A stretch of 56,183 nt of DNA from JBFJKD01 sp041601945 (GTDB taxonomy: Bacteria; Pseudomonadota; Gammaproteobacteria; Pseudomonadales; Porticoccaceae): positions 1-56,183 of the forward strand of contig JBFIHG010000013.1 of NCBI GenBank assembly GCA_041601945.1, given 5' to 3'. Within the stretch, counting starts at the first letter, position 1. Every line of letters starts with the position of its first letter. Shown here piece by piece: positions 43,464-53,174 of the stretch. The translations under genes were made by a program, and so were the position numbers. The notes beneath the pieces were generated by a model. The model was not told where the DNA came from. It saw nothing but the letters and a program-made list of their open reading frames with translations, and made no database searches.

Positions 43464-45575
43464 TTAATCAAATTCGCGACGAAACGGGGGCAGATCGGCC
43501 AGTAGCTGGCGACCATAGCCTTTACTTAGCAGCCGTCTATCGAGAATCGTGACCCGTCCGCGATCCTGTTCGGTGCGCAACAGGCGACCACAGGCCTGCA
43601 CCAGCTTCAGGGACGCGTCAGGCAAGGTAACCTCGCGAAACGCATTGCCACCACGGGATTCCACCCACTCTGCCAGCGCCTCCTGCAACGGATCATCCGG
43701 CACCGCAAACGGCAACTTGGCGATAATCACATGCTCGCAATAAGCACCCGGTAAATCCATACCTTCGGCAAAACTCGCCAGTCCAAAGATCACACTGGGA
43801 TCACCTGCGTCGACCCGTTGGCGATGACGCGCTACTATTTCGGCAACGCTCAAATCGCCCTGAATGAGCAAGCGTGCCCGCAAATCTGAGTCCAATCGTT
43901 CCGCAACGTCCTGCAACTGTCGGCGGGATGCAAACAACACCAGCGTCCCCAAACCTGAAGCGCACAGGTCGGGTAACGCCGCCACCACAGCCGCGGTATG
44001 GTTTGCCACGTCGGAAGCTTCAACCCCCGCTTCGGGCACCGCCAGTACTGCCGCCTGCGCGTAGTCAAAGGCACCGGCGACAGTCTCACACAGCAAGTTT
44101 TCCGGCACCCCGCAATCCCGGCGCAGGCGCTCAAAACTGCCCAGTGAACGCAACGTGGCGGAGGTCAGCACCGCGCCGTAGCAGCGTTCCCACAGCTGCT
44201 CCCGCAACAGGGACTGCGCGGTAATTGGTGACGCGGACACGCGGATGTCATCGGCCCCTGCTTCCCAGGCAATCCAGCGCGCCAGCGGCGGCTCGCCATC
44301 GCCGTCCACCGCACCCATATCGCGCCACAACAGCGCAGCCGATTCCGCGCGGCGCTGCCACAGCCCCACCGTTTGAAAATACTGCTCAAGCTCGGAGCGT
44401 GGCACCGGTGAATGCGGATCATCAAGGCTGGTCTCAAGTTCGCGGTGCAGTTTGTCCAGATCCCCGCAGAAACGTGTGAACCCTTCACTCAATTGCACAC
44501 ATACTGCGCGACAGGCGCTATCGACAACCCCATCCGGATAACGGTAGCGCTCGCTCGGCACATCCTGTAAATAGCGCTCGAATACCGGAATTTGCAGTTG
44601 CAGCAACGCTTCCACCTCGCTCCCCATTGCCACCACGGCCGCACCGGCGCGGCTGAGTTGCATCGCATTTTCGAGTTTGGGCTGCAATGTCACAATTTGT
44701 TTGCCCAACTTTTCCAGCCAGGTCGTCGTAGCACGCAGCTGGCACTGGCGCGCGAAATGACCCAGCGCCGTGGCGCCCAGACGATGGGCTTCGTCAAACA
44801 CATAAATTGTGTCCTCCGGGGCAGGTAGAATTACGCCGCCGCCAAGGGCCAGGTCCGCCATTACCAGGTCGTGATTGGCAATGATGCAGTCGGCGTCTTC
44901 GATCAGATCCCGGGCGCGAAAATAACAACATTCCCGCACCAGTCGACAGCGGTGCCCGGCACATTGTTTGCGGTCTATCGTGACAGCACGCCAGGTATCG
45001 TCGGGCACCGACTCGGGCCACTCGTCCCGATCACCTTGCCATTGTCCGTCGCGTAGAGCAGCGTCCATCGCCCGCACCAGCGCCACACCGCCCTGATCGG
45101 CCCTGAAAGGAATTTCGTCGGGAAACAGCAGTTGGCCCGCGCCGACGCTGTGCACGGCGTCCATGGCCTGCTCGAGCCGCAACGGGCACAGGTAACGACC
45201 GCGACCCTTGGCCAGCGCGAAGCGGTAATCCCAACCGGTGGCTGCAACCAATTCGGGAATATCCTTGGCCAGCAATTGCGTCTGCAAAGCGACGGTTGCG
45301 GTGGCTATCACGACAGTTTTTTTAGTCTCCCGTGCGACAGGTAACAACGCTAGCAGGTAAGCAACCGTTTTACCGGTGCCGGTGCCCGCTTCTACCGCAC
45401 AAATATGGGGCGTTGTTTTATTGGTATCGCTCTGGTCAGCGGCAATAAGTTTCCCGAAAAAAGTCGCGAGTATGCCTATCATTTGCCGCTGTCCAAGCCG
45501 CGGGCGTAATTCGCCATACTCTAAAAATTGCCGGTAGCCCTGTCGAATAACGGACTTTAACTGCTCGGAAAGCAC
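43464..45575 (-). CDS. DinG-type ATP-dependent DNA helicase with iron-sulfur cluster
   Basis: This 703-residue superfamily 2 helicase has Walker A EAGTGTGKT, the DEAH box VFDEAHRLG, motif III LTSATL and the late VQACGRLLRTEQDRG (motif VI). Four Cys in KQCAGHRCRLVRECCYF match the 4Fe-4S cluster of XPD-like helicases. DinG unwinds forked and RNA:DNA hybrid DNA. The length is close to E. coli DinG (716). The ATG at 45575 lies 3 bp after the stop of the acyltransferase gene, so they are co-transcribed. I withhold the symbol because yoaA-like helicases share the same features. Confidence 0.93.
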   Translation of the reverse strand: MLSEQLKSVIRQGYRQFLEYGELRPRLGQRQMIGILATFFGKLIAADQSDTNKTTPHICAVEAGTGTGKTVAYLLALLPVARETKKTVVIATATVALQTQLLAKDIPELVAATGWDYRFALAKGRGRYLCPLRLEQAMDAVHSVGAGQLLFPDEIPFRADQGGVALVRAMDAALRDGQWQGDRDEWPESVPDDTWRAVTIDRKQCAGHRCRLVRECCYFRARDLIEDADCIIANHDLVMADLALGGGVILPAPEDTIYVFDEAHRLGATALGHFARQCQLRATTTWLEKLGKQIVTLQPKLENAMQLSRAGAAVVAMGSEVEALLQLQIPVFERYLQDVPSERYRYPDGVVDSACRAVCVQLSEGFTRFCGDLDKLHRELETSLDDPHSPVPRSELEQYFQTVGLWQRRAESAALLWRDMGAVDGDGEPPLARWIAWEAGADDIRVSASPITAQSLLREQLWERCYGAVLTSATLRSLGSFERLRRDCGVPENLLCETVAGAFDYAQAAVLAVPEAGVEASDVANHTAAVVAALPDLCASGLGTLVLFASRRQLQDVAERLDSDLRARLLIQGDLSVAEIVARHRQRVDAGDPSVIFGLASFAEGMDLPGAYCEHVIIAKLPFAVPDDPLQEALAEWVESRGGNAFREVTLPDASLKLVQACGRLLRTEQDRGRVTILDRRLLSKGYGRQLLADLPPFRREFD

Positions 45576-45578
45576 CGC

Positions 45579-46727
45579 CTATCCACACAGCTCAAGACGT
45601 CGCAATACTGGATTGGCGTACATCGTGAGCAAAATCTTTCGATGTTCTGTCGGCAAACCAGCCAGGCGGGCGGCGAACGTTTCGCGCGCTGTTGCCAGTT
45701 TTTCCGCTGCTATGGCGTCCCGCCAGTCCCGCACCTGCGGATCATCGCCTCCCAACGCTGCATAGGCTATAAAATTGGTAGCGTGCAGTTGATAGTTTTG
45801 GATGATTTGCCGATCAACGGCATCGACCACCTGCTGTGCGTCCTCAAGCCCCGCGCTCAGAGGTTCGCCAAACGCCACATGTATGGCCCCCTTCGCGCCC
45901 ATGATACCCTTAAAAATACTGCCAATATCTTCGTGTTCCCCTTTTTGATAAGAACCCAACGTCTCCCGGGCGTACAACTCTCTGGCCTTGTCCTCGTCAC
46001 AGGGGTCGAATTCGTAGGAAATCGACACAGGGATAACATTCAGCGCGGCAATCGCCTGACCAAAACTTTGTTCTTCACTGCGGCTCAGGGCAAGCATTTT
46101 TATCATCGCGGTTTCGGTGCGATCGATGCCATTTTTAGCCCGGCCTTCCCGCTGCGCGAGCCACACAGAACTGCGCTCGTCGAGAATCGAATAACGAATG
46201 TAGGCAGAAAGATTCTTAAGCGCTTCCAGTTTTTCACGTCGGCCGGTGACGGAGCGTTTCACGATAAAACTTTTGTTCAGGCGCATTAAGTCGGAGGTAA
46301 AGGATTTTGTGAGCAGGTTGTCGCCAATGGCAATCCGCGCCGTTTCCATACCCCGTTCGTGGAGGGCCAGATTAACCATCCCGGGGTCCATGGCGATGTC
46401 CCTGTGATTACACAAAAACAGATAGGCCTTACTGCCATCGAGCCGCTCGACGCCACTCACGGTAAAGCCGCTCGAAACGCGTATCAACAAGCGGCGCAAA
46501 TGCACACCAATCAGGTCCTGTAGACCCTTGACGTCGCGGATTCCGGAAAGCTTTTTACGTAGTTGATGTTGTACTACCGGCCGCAGTACCCAGGCGCACC
46601 AGCGCCCGAGTCGCGGTGAGTTGATCGTCAGCAGCGTATCGATTAATTCCGGGTCGGTAATTAAACGATCCAGTACCGCAGGCACTTCGTCGTCCCGATA
46701 CGGACGAATGTCTTCAAATTGCTGCAT
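45579..46727 (-). CDS. 1-acyl-sn-glycerol-3-phosphate acyltransferase-like protein
   Basis: This 382-residue protein has a PlsC-like domain: LFLCNHRDIAMDPGMVN is the catalytic motif, and later segments such as KRSVTGRREKLEALK and VWLAQREGRAKNG fit the glycerophosphate-binding region. The spacing is H-x5-D rather than H-x4-D, as in the NHRDIVLD group of acyltransferases. It is longer than the 240-residue PlsC. It would acylate lysophosphatidate or a similar lipid at the inner membrane. The DinG-like gene follows 3 bp after its stop; pyrB ends 125 bp upstream. Confidence 0.87.
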   Translation of the reverse strand: MQQFEDIRPYRDDEVPAVLDRLITDPELIDTLLTINSPRLGRWCAWVLRPVVQHQLRKKLSGIRDVKGLQDLIGVHLRRLLIRVSSGFTVSGVERLDGSKAYLFLCNHRDIAMDPGMVNLALHERGMETARIAIGDNLLTKSFTSDLMRLNKSFIVKRSVTGRREKLEALKNLSAYIRYSILDERSSVWLAQREGRAKNGIDRTETAMIKMLALSRSEEQSFGQAIAALNVIPVSISYEFDPCDEDKARELYARETLGSYQKGEHEDIGSIFKGIMGAKGAIHVAFGEPLSAGLEDAQQVVDAVDRQIIQNYQLHATNFIAYAALGGDDPQVRDWRDAIAAEKLATARETFAARLAGLPTEHRKILLTMYANPVLRRLELCG

Positions 46728-46852
46728 TCGGCATTCTTGTTCTGGCGTTTTTCATACATGACTGAGAATGAATAAAGGCACCCACAAATATCACCATCTT
46801 CACCCACCGCTGCACGTAGCTCTGCAAGTTTAACTGTAGTAGAGGCCACCGT

Positions 46853-47863
46853 CTAACGCCGCGGTGTAAACCAGGTGACATCCCGCGCATATTTGTCGGT
46901 CAGATGGGCCACATCGAGCACCATTGCGAACAGCGCCATGCGCACCAGTAACCCGTTGTCGGTCTGGCGGAAAATTGCCAGGTTTGGGTTTGCATCCAGA
47001 TCGCGGTCCAGCTCGTTGGCCTCGGCCCGCGAATCCCGCGGCAACGGATGCATGATTACGGTGTTGGGTTCGCAATACTGAGTGTAGATGGCCTGGTTCA
47101 AGCGAAAGCGGCCACGATAGAGACCCGCCTGATCGCGATCCGCAAAACGTTCTTCCTGTATGCGTGTCGAGTACACAATATCCACATGGGCAATACTGGC
47201 TTCCAGCGCTTCGCTCACCGTGACGGTGTGGCCAGCGGCGCGTAATTCCTCCACCAGCTCCACAGGCATCGCCAACTCACTGGGCGAAACCAGCATGACC
47301 TGAATATTTTTATACAGACACAATAGTTTGCACAACGAATGGACCGTGCGACCATATTTCAAATCGCCAATCATGGCGATGCGCAACCCGTCGATATCCC
47401 GCCCACGGCCGTTTAATTCTTTCTGAATAGTGTATAAATCGAGTAGCGCCTGGCTGGGATGTTCGTTGGTACCGTCACCACCGTTTAATACCGGCACCCG
47501 ACTGGCCGCCGCAAACTCTGCCACCGAGCCAGCTAGTGGGTGACGCATGCATATGACATCGCTAAATCCCGATAGTACACGCGCGGTATCCTGCAGGGAC
47601 TCCCCTTTAACCAGGGACGAGCTGTCCATTCCCACTGACTCGCGCACCTCGCCGCCGAGGAGGTTAAACGCGCTGCCGAAACTGATGCGAGTGCGGGTAC
47701 TGGCTTCCAGAAACATATTGCCCAGGATCGCGCCTTCGAGCACCCGGGTGACCTTAATCCGCTGGGCGTAAGGTTCCATGCGCTCGGCAGTGCGAAATAC
47801 CTGCTCGATATCCGCGCGCTCAAACTGTCCGATAGACAGTATATGGACCCCTGCAAAATTCAT
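46853..47863 (-). CDS. pyrB: Aspartate carbamoyltransferase catalytic subunit
   Basis: This 336-residue enzyme joins carbamoyl phosphate and aspartate in pyrimidine synthesis. The carbamoyl-phosphate loop STRTRISFGSA, MRHPLAG, the NEHPSQALLDLYTI motif and the aspartate-site HPLPRDSRAE are all clear. The length and loop set match the bacterial transcarbamoylase fold; no regulatory chain pyrI follows. The ATG at 47863 begins the conserved region. It is 64 bp downstream of the exonuclease I gene on the same strand. Confidence 0.93.
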   Translation of the reverse strand: MNFAGVHILSIGQFERADIEQVFRTAERMEPYAQRIKVTRVLEGAILGNMFLEASTRTRISFGSAFNLLGGEVRESVGMDSSSLVKGESLQDTARVLSGFSDVICMRHPLAGSVAEFAAASRVPVLNGGDGTNEHPSQALLDLYTIQKELNGRGRDIDGLRIAMIGDLKYGRTVHSLCKLLCLYKNIQVMLVSPSELAMPVELVEELRAAGHTVTVSEALEASIAHVDIVYSTRIQEERFADRDQAGLYRGRFRLNQAIYTQYCEPNTVIMHPLPRDSRAEANELDRDLDANPNLAIFRQTDNGLLVRMALFAMVLDVAHLTDKYARDVTWFTPRR

Positions 47864-47927
47864 TATCGGTTCCCTGCGAATAAAATTCGCGGAATTCTAA
47901 CGGGTTTCATCTTGCTCAACCAGCAAC

Positions 47928-49355
47928 TCATAGGCTTTCCGCGAGCCGCGTTCCCCAGGCGCGCAACTGCGTAAGAATATTCTGGTCGCGAGAGCTGAGA
48001 TCGGACGCATTGAGCAATCGATCCAGTTCCGCATCATAGTCGCGCAATGTCAGGTATCCGCCAGCTTCATCGGTCAGCCTCACGCGCACGGATTCCTGCC
48101 ACCGCGCGCGTTCGTCGGCACTGAGCGTTTCGGGATAATGCCGGGCGCGGTAGCGGAACAGTAATTCCCCATAGCGCCTGTCCTTGAATACAAAATTTGT
48201 GCTCGCCAATTCCGGCCCACTAGCCTGGCGAATTTGCGCCAGCAGAGGTTTATCCTGATTGGGTAGAAACCCCCCGTATAACGCCAGTTCCGGATCCTTG
48301 TTCTCAGGTCGATCTTGCGGTGCGTAAATCTCGGCGAGCTTGGCGCGCAGGTCGTGTCCGCGTAACAGCTGCCAGTGCCGTTGACAGGCGTCAAGGTCGA
48401 TACCCAGTCGATGTGCGGTTTGTGCGTCGAGTAATTTTGCAGTCGCCACCACCGGACTACGATTGATATGTACACCTTTGAGAGGGATTCTTGCGGCCCC
48501 TTCCGGCAACTGATCGGTGGTGGTAAACACCCGTGCCCGAACGGCCTGTGGGTCAAGGTCAAGTAATGGACGCGGATCGACACCAAGGTTGAAACAGATA
48601 ATTTCGTTCTTGTTCAGCGGATGGCGAGCCAACGGCATCATCAGCCCGACATAGCCATTTTCTCGCGGCAGGCGCGAAGAAACATGTAAAAAGGGCTGCC
48701 CATCGGCGAGATTAATTAAATCCTCGACAACGCGCTTAAGACGGCTCTGGTAGGCGTATTGATACAATTTCGGCTGGCGGTCGCGCACCAGTCGCGCCAG
48801 CGCAATGGTCGCCATCACATCCGACAGAGCGTCGTGGGCCGCAGCGTGTTCCAGTCCATTTGCCGCAGTCAGCTCCTCCAGTTTAAAACTCGGTGAACCG
48901 TCCGCTCGATTCGGCCAACTTATCCCTTCGGGACGTAGCGCCCTGGTCAAGCGCAACATGTCGATCAGGTCCCAGCGGGAGTTGCCCTGCCGCCACTCCC
49001 GTTCGTAGGGGTCGTGAAAATTCCGGTACAGGGTATATCGAGTGACTTCATCGTCAAAACGAATACTGTTGTAGCCCACGCCACAGGTATTTGGCATGGC
49101 CAGTTCGGCCAGTATGGCACCGATAAATTGTGGTTCTGGATGCCCCTTGGCCAACGCCAATTGTGGGGTAATTCCAGTAATGAGACTGGCCTGGGGGTGG
49201 GGCAACGTATCGCGACTCGGATGACAATACAGCGTCAAGGGTGCGCCAATAATGTTCAGGTCTTCATCCGTGCGCACGCCGGCAAACTGCAGCGGTCGAT
49301 CTCGCGCCGGATCGACACCGGTGGTTTCGTAGTCATGCCAATAGAGGGTGTTCAC
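47928..49355 (-). CDS. sbcB: Exodeoxyribonuclease I
   Basis: This 475-residue enzyme degrades single-stranded DNA 3' to 5' and is of the DEDDh type. Motifs are YWHDYETTGVDPARD, GYNSIRFDDEVTRYTLYRNF with the Asp, and HDALSDVMATIAL with the His and last Asp; the SH3-like and helical domains follow. I chose the GTG at 49355 with GGGAG 7 nt upstream, because conserved sequence begins there; an open frame reaching 49463 would run into the terminator hairpin at 49408-49441. It is followed by pyrB on the same strand. Confidence 0.93.
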   Translation of the reverse strand: MNTLYWHDYETTGVDPARDRPLQFAGVRTDEDLNIIGAPLTLYCHPSRDTLPHPQASLITGITPQLALAKGHPEPQFIGAILAELAMPNTCGVGYNSIRFDDEVTRYTLYRNFHDPYEREWRQGNSRWDLIDMLRLTRALRPEGISWPNRADGSPSFKLEELTAANGLEHAAAHDALSDVMATIALARLVRDRQPKLYQYAYQSRLKRVVEDLINLADGQPFLHVSSRLPRENGYVGLMMPLARHPLNKNEIICFNLGVDPRPLLDLDPQAVRARVFTTTDQLPEGAARIPLKGVHINRSPVVATAKLLDAQTAHRLGIDLDACQRHWQLLRGHDLRAKLAEIYAPQDRPENKDPELALYGGFLPNQDKPLLAQIRQASGPELASTNFVFKDRRYGELLFRYRARHYPETLSADERARWQESVRVRLTDEAGGYLTLRDYDAELDRLLNASDLSSRDQNILTQLRAWGTRLAESL

Positions 49356-49407
49356 CACTTCACTCCCAGAATGCACCGCAACACTACTGGAATATTTATC
49401 GACGGGC

Positions 49408-49441
49408 AAAAAAAACGGCACCCAAGGGTGCCGTTTTTTTT
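49408..49441. terminator. Intrinsic terminator downstream of the OmpA-family gene
   Basis: An 8-bp stem CGGCACCC/GGGTGCCG with a minimal loop (drawn as a 7-bp stem with CAAG loop) has an A-run before and eight Ts after it. It ends the leftward OmpA gene at 49453 and could work in both directions. Confidence 0.85.
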
Positions 49442-49452
49442 CTTCACGTTGC

Positions 49453-50403
49453 TTAGTCAGCAACCACTTCTGTGTAGGTCAACTCGCCGATTACGCGACG
49501 GTTACGGGCACGGCCCTCATCGGTATTGTTATCAGCGATGGGGCGGCTCTCGCCGTAGCCGACGGTAGATACACGGTTCGGAGCAATACCGTACATTTCA
49601 ATCAGCTTGGCTTTTACTGCTGCCGCGCGACGATCAGACAGACCCTGGTTGTACTGGTCAGAACCGCGTGAATCGGTATGACCCTCCAGAACCAGTTCGA
49701 TATCGTCATGTACTTTCATGGCGTTGGCAATTGCCTGCAGCTCGTCGCCGTAGATCGCACGCACCACAGCCTTGTCGAATTCAAATTCAACGTTCAGGCG
49801 TACGGTAATAGTGCGAACTTCCGGTTCAGCAACCGGAGCTGGGGCCGGAGCTGGAGCTGGAGCCACTACCACTGGTGCCGGTGGGTTGAAGTAATAATTG
49901 ATAGCCAGGTTCAATGCGCCGTCATTAACACCTTTCTGGCCTTCGCGGATTTTGTGCAGTACGCGCACATCAGAGCGAAATTCCCAGTGATCACTAAGCA
50001 TTTTTGACAGACCAAGGCCTACCGCGGCCTGATGAGTATGTTGCTCGTCATTGCGCAGGTTAGGGTCTTCATCGAGATCAAAATAGGAAACACCCAACAC
50101 GAAGTAAGGTCTCCAGCTCGAGGTGTCATCACCAAACCAGCGTATGTAGTCAAGTTTGGCAACGTCCATATCGTCACCGGACACTTCACGACCCACGCCA
50201 AACTCCAGGGCCCAGTCGTTGGAGAAACGGTAACCCAGATTAATACCGCCAACCACTGCATCGTGGTGCCCGCTGAAAACGCGATCGCTATCGAGGTAGT
50301 AACCCGTGATAGAAGGCCCCATATACAGGCCTTCGTTTGCGCCTGCTGTCAGCGTCGTAGCCAGCAGCGACGCACCTATAATTCCCATCATTTTGTTGCG
50401 CAT
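49453..50403 (-). CDS. OmpA-family outer-membrane protein
   Basis: This 316-residue protein has a signal peptide (MGIIGASLLATTLTAGA), an N-terminal eight-strand-type barrel (about 20-190), a Pro-Ala linker (PAPVVVAPAPAPAPAPVAEP) and a C-terminal OmpA domain that holds peptidoglycan: LEGHTDSRGSDQYNQGLSDRRA and GYGESRPIADNNTDEGRARNRRV. It links the outer membrane to the cell wall. The ATG at 50403 follows GAGGGG. A sigma-70 promoter lies at 50502-50530 and a terminator follows at 49408-49441, so it is monocistronic. Confidence 0.95.
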   Translation of the reverse strand: MRNKMMGIIGASLLATTLTAGANEGLYMGPSITGYYLDSDRVFSGHHDAVVGGINLGYRFSNDWALEFGVGREVSGDDMDVAKLDYIRWFGDDTSSWRPYFVLGVSYFDLDEDPNLRNDEQHTHQAAVGLGLSKMLSDHWEFRSDVRVLHKIREGQKGVNDGALNLAINYYFNPPAPVVVAPAPAPAPAPVAEPEVRTITVRLNVEFEFDKAVVRAIYGDELQAIANAMKVHDDIELVLEGHTDSRGSDQYNQGLSDRRAAAVKAKLIEMYGIAPNRVSTVGYGESRPIADNNTDEGRARNRRVIGELTYTEVVAD

Positions 50404-50501
50404 AGTTTTTCCCCTCTTTGTTAAGCAATGTTGAGCGTGTGAATACCTTTCAACGCACTCTACGCAATCCATCTCCGTGATCCCGCAGATTCGCGGCCGC
50501 C

Positions 50502-50530
50502 TGTATAATACCCGACAGGACGAGAGTCAA
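50502..50530 (-). promoter_or_regulatory. Sigma-70 promoter of the OmpA-family gene
   Basis: On the minus strand TTGACT (50530-50525) and TATACA (50507-50502) are separated by exactly 17 bp. Transcription would start near 50495 and give a leader of about 92 nt. Confidence 0.6.
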
Positions 50531-50610
50531 GAGAAATTTCACGCTCGGGCAGTTTAGCACATAATCAGAGCCCTATTACCACCGTTTAAGCTCCACAGGG
50601 AACCCAGCTC

Positions 50611-52152
50611 TCATTGCGGTGGAGCCACAGCCTTCTCCCCCAGGCTGAGTCTACGCTCCTCAATGACCGCATGCCAATGGGCCGGGCCGGTGCGATGCAC
50701 CGATTCACCGGTACTATCTACGGCGACGGTAACGGGCATATCCCTGACCTCAAATTCGTAGATTGCCTCCATACCCAACTCCGGAAAAGCCACGACTCGC
50801 GCTGCCACAATCGCTTTCGACACCAGGTAAGCCGCACCTCCCACCGCCATCAGATAAACCACTTTATTATCGCGAATGGCATCAATCGCCGCCGCACCCC
50901 GCTCCGCCTTGCCCACCATACCAATCAAACCGGTGCGCTCCAGCAGGGTGCGCGTGAACTTGTCCATGCGGGTCGCGGTGGTGGGTCCGGCGGGGCCGAC
51001 CACCTCATCACGCACCGGGTCGACCGGACCGACGTAGTACATGAATCGGTTGCGCAGATCCACCGGCAGCGTTTCGCCCGCGGCGAGCAGATCCACAATC
51101 TTCTTATGGGCCGCATCCCGTCCGGTCAGCAACTTTCCGCTCAGGAGAACCGTTTCACCCGCTCGCCAATCCTGAATATCCCCTTGCGTAATTTGGTCGA
51201 GGTTAACACGGCGCACACCATCGCCTACCTCCCAGGCGATGTCCGGCCAGTCTGACAGATCCGGAGGCGTGAACCGTGCCGGGCCGCTGCCATCCAGGCT
51301 AAAGTGCATGTGACGAGTAGCCGCGCAATTGGGAATCATAGCTACCGCTTTATTGGCTGCATGGGTGGGGAAATCTTTCACTTTGACATCCAGCACAGTA
51401 GTCAGACCACCCAGACCCTGGGCGCCAATACCCAACCCGTTCACTCTGTCGAATAATTCCAAGCGTAGCTGCTGCGCTCGATTAACGGCGCCACGTGCCT
51501 GCAAATGTTGTATATCAATCGGATCGAGCAACGCCTCTTTGGCCAGTAACATGGCCTTTTCTGCCGTGCCGCCGATGCCAATCCCCAACATCCCCGGTGG
51601 ACACCAGCCAGCCCCCATTTTGGGCACCTGTTCCACTACCCAGTCGACCACAGAGTCGGACGGATTGAGCATGGCAAACTTGGCTTTAGCCTCTGACCCA
51701 CCGCCTTTGGCGGCAACATGCACCTCGACAGTGGTACCCGGTACGATATCGTAGTGAATCACCGCCGGAGTATTGTCGCCGGTGTTGCTGCGTGCGCCAT
51801 CCGGATCAGCAAGAATCGACGCGCGCAGAACGTTGTCGGGATTCTGATAAGCCTGGCGTACACCAGCATTGATTGCGTCGCTGAGCGCGCCTTCGCCCTG
51901 CCACCGCACTTGCATACCTATCTTCACAAAGACCGTAACAATGCCCGTGTCCTGACATATGGGCCGGTGACCCAGAGCGCACATTCTCGAGTTCACCAGA
52001 ATTTGCGCCAATGCGTCCCGCGCGGCGGGTGATTCCTCGCGTAGATACGCATCGTGCACGCCCTTAATAAAATCCACTGGGTGGTAATAAGAAATAAATT
52101 GCAGGGCGTCGGCAACGCTGGAAGTTAAATCGTCCTGACGAATCATTGTCAT
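50611..52152 (-). CDS. Fumarate hydratase class I (iron-sulfur)
   Basis: This 513-residue enzyme converts fumarate to malate with a 4Fe-4S cluster. The cluster cysteines are in LGHRPICQDTGI, IPNCAATRHMHF and GWCPPGMLGIGIGG, the usual three ligands of the fused FumA/FumB-type protein. The start at 52152 has AGGA 8 nt upstream; Met-3 is an alternative. No other TCA gene is adjacent. The 5' side contains a stable stem-loop at 52213-52251. Confidence 0.95.
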   Translation of the reverse strand: MTMIRQDDLTSSVADALQFISYYHPVDFIKGVHDAYLREESPAARDALAQILVNSRMCALGHRPICQDTGIVTVFVKIGMQVRWQGEGALSDAINAGVRQAYQNPDNVLRASILADPDGARSNTGDNTPAVIHYDIVPGTTVEVHVAAKGGGSEAKAKFAMLNPSDSVVDWVVEQVPKMGAGWCPPGMLGIGIGGTAEKAMLLAKEALLDPIDIQHLQARGAVNRAQQLRLELFDRVNGLGIGAQGLGGLTTVLDVKVKDFPTHAANKAVAMIPNCAATRHMHFSLDGSGPARFTPPDLSDWPDIAWEVGDGVRRVNLDQITQGDIQDWRAGETVLLSGKLLTGRDAAHKKIVDLLAAGETLPVDLRNRFMYYVGPVDPVRDEVVGPAGPTTATRMDKFTRTLLERTGLIGMVGKAERGAAAIDAIRDNKVVYLMAVGGAAYLVSKAIVAARVVAFPELGMEAIYEFEVRDMPVTVAVDSTGESVHRTGPAHWHAVIEERRLSLGEKAVAPPQ

Positions 52153-52212
52153 ATCCGAGATCCTGTGTGAACACCTGGGGTTAATGCCGCGGGTGAATAC
52201 TCTGGCAGAAGC

Positions 52213-52251
52213 GCCGAGTCTGTGAGATTAACTGCTTCTTACAGACTCGGC
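52213..52251. other. Stable stem-loop without U-run
   Basis: GCCGAGTCTGT (52213-52223) pairs with ACAGACTCGGC (52241-52251), extendable to 14 bp with one wobble. There is no T-run after it in either direction, so it is not a classic terminator. It may be a processing or attenuation element between the coiled-coil gene and fumarase. Confidence 0.6.
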
Positions 52252-52290
52252 AGGCAGGGTCCCTGACCAAACCGAGCAGTCACAGAATGG

Positions 52291-53052
52291 TTACTGGGTC
52301 GCCATACTGCGGCGAATTTCTTCCAGCTGCTGATTGGTCTGGCGACGAAATGCATCAATGGAGCGAATCGCCTCCTCATTGTTAGCCACCCTGCTCTGGA
52401 ACGTGGTTTGCAACTGCTGGGAGGATTTTTCCAGCGCCACAATTTTGTTAAGTCCCGCCTGCAAGCGATTTTGTAATTCCTCTATTTGTGCAGTAAGCGC
52501 CAGAGATCCGGAACTGATGTCGGTAACTTTAGCCAGGGCCTGTTCCACCTTTATCTTTTGCGCGGCAATGGCTTGCTCGAGTTTTTTGGCCGCCTGCCCC
52601 TGCTTTTCCGTCGAGGCCTGTAAATCGCTTATGGCCTGCCGATTGCGTTCATTGGCGACCACCCATAGTTTTTTGATTTCCGACCACTGCTTATCCAACT
52701 GCTCGGAATGCGCCTTTATTTGTACGGACAAGGCCGTTCCCGACTGGTTCAACGATTCGTCGGTGAACTCTATTTTGGCGGCCAATTCATCAAACCGTGC
52801 GGTCAGCGCCGTCTGCGCCTGACTCTGCTGCCACGCAAACCCACCGATCCCAAGCAGGGCCAGCAGCAATACCGCTATCATCAGTTTCACGCCGCCGCCG
52901 GTTTGGCTGCCACCCCCAGCTCCGCTGGAGTGCTCATCCCGGACAGTGCGCCGTTGGTAATCGGGTTTTTCATCCCGCCCTTCATGCGTATCCAGGCGGT
53001 CTTCGCGCTCAGCCACGAATGGCCCGCGGCGATTTGATCCTTTATCACTCAT
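52291..53052 (-). CDS. Membrane-anchored coiled-coil protein, function unknown
   Basis: This 253-residue protein has a charged N-terminal 55 residues (NRRGPFVAEREDRLDTHEGRD), one transmembrane helix (about 58-77, LMIAVLLLALLGIGGFAW) and then about 175 residues of heptad-rich sequence (TALTARFDELAAKIEF, EKQGQAAKKLEQAIAAQK, ALTAQIEELQNRLQ). This gives a type II membrane protein with a long periplasmic coiled coil. The ATG at 53052 follows AGTCGACAA. I do not recognise a family. It is upstream of fumarase on the same strand. Confidence 0.8.
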   Translation of the reverse strand: MSDKGSNRRGPFVAEREDRLDTHEGRDEKPDYQRRTVRDEHSSGAGGGSQTGGGVKLMIAVLLLALLGIGGFAWQQSQAQTALTARFDELAAKIEFTDESLNQSGTALSVQIKAHSEQLDKQWSEIKKLWVVANERNRQAISDLQASTEKQGQAAKKLEQAIAAQKIKVEQALAKVTDISSGSLALTAQIEELQNRLQAGLNKIVALEKSSQQLQTTFQSRVANNEEAIRSIDAFRRQTNQQLEEIRRSMATQ

Positions 53053-53111
53053 TGTCGACTGTTCCAGACTGTGGGGGTGCGCAATTATACACCGAGCCAA
53101 ATTTGACCTAC

Positions 53112-53141
53112 AAAAAAACCGGCGGTATCGCCGGTTTTTTT
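53112..53141 (-). terminator. Intrinsic terminator after the PuuD-like gene
   Basis: The stem ACCGGCG/CGCCGGT with GTAT loop is flanked by an A-run of seven and a T-run of seven. It lies 34 bp after the PuuD-like stop at 53175 and is almost perfectly symmetric, so it can act in both directions. Confidence 0.85.
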
Positions 53142-53174
53142 GACCTGCCAGATCGGGCTATCACGCCCGCTGTG

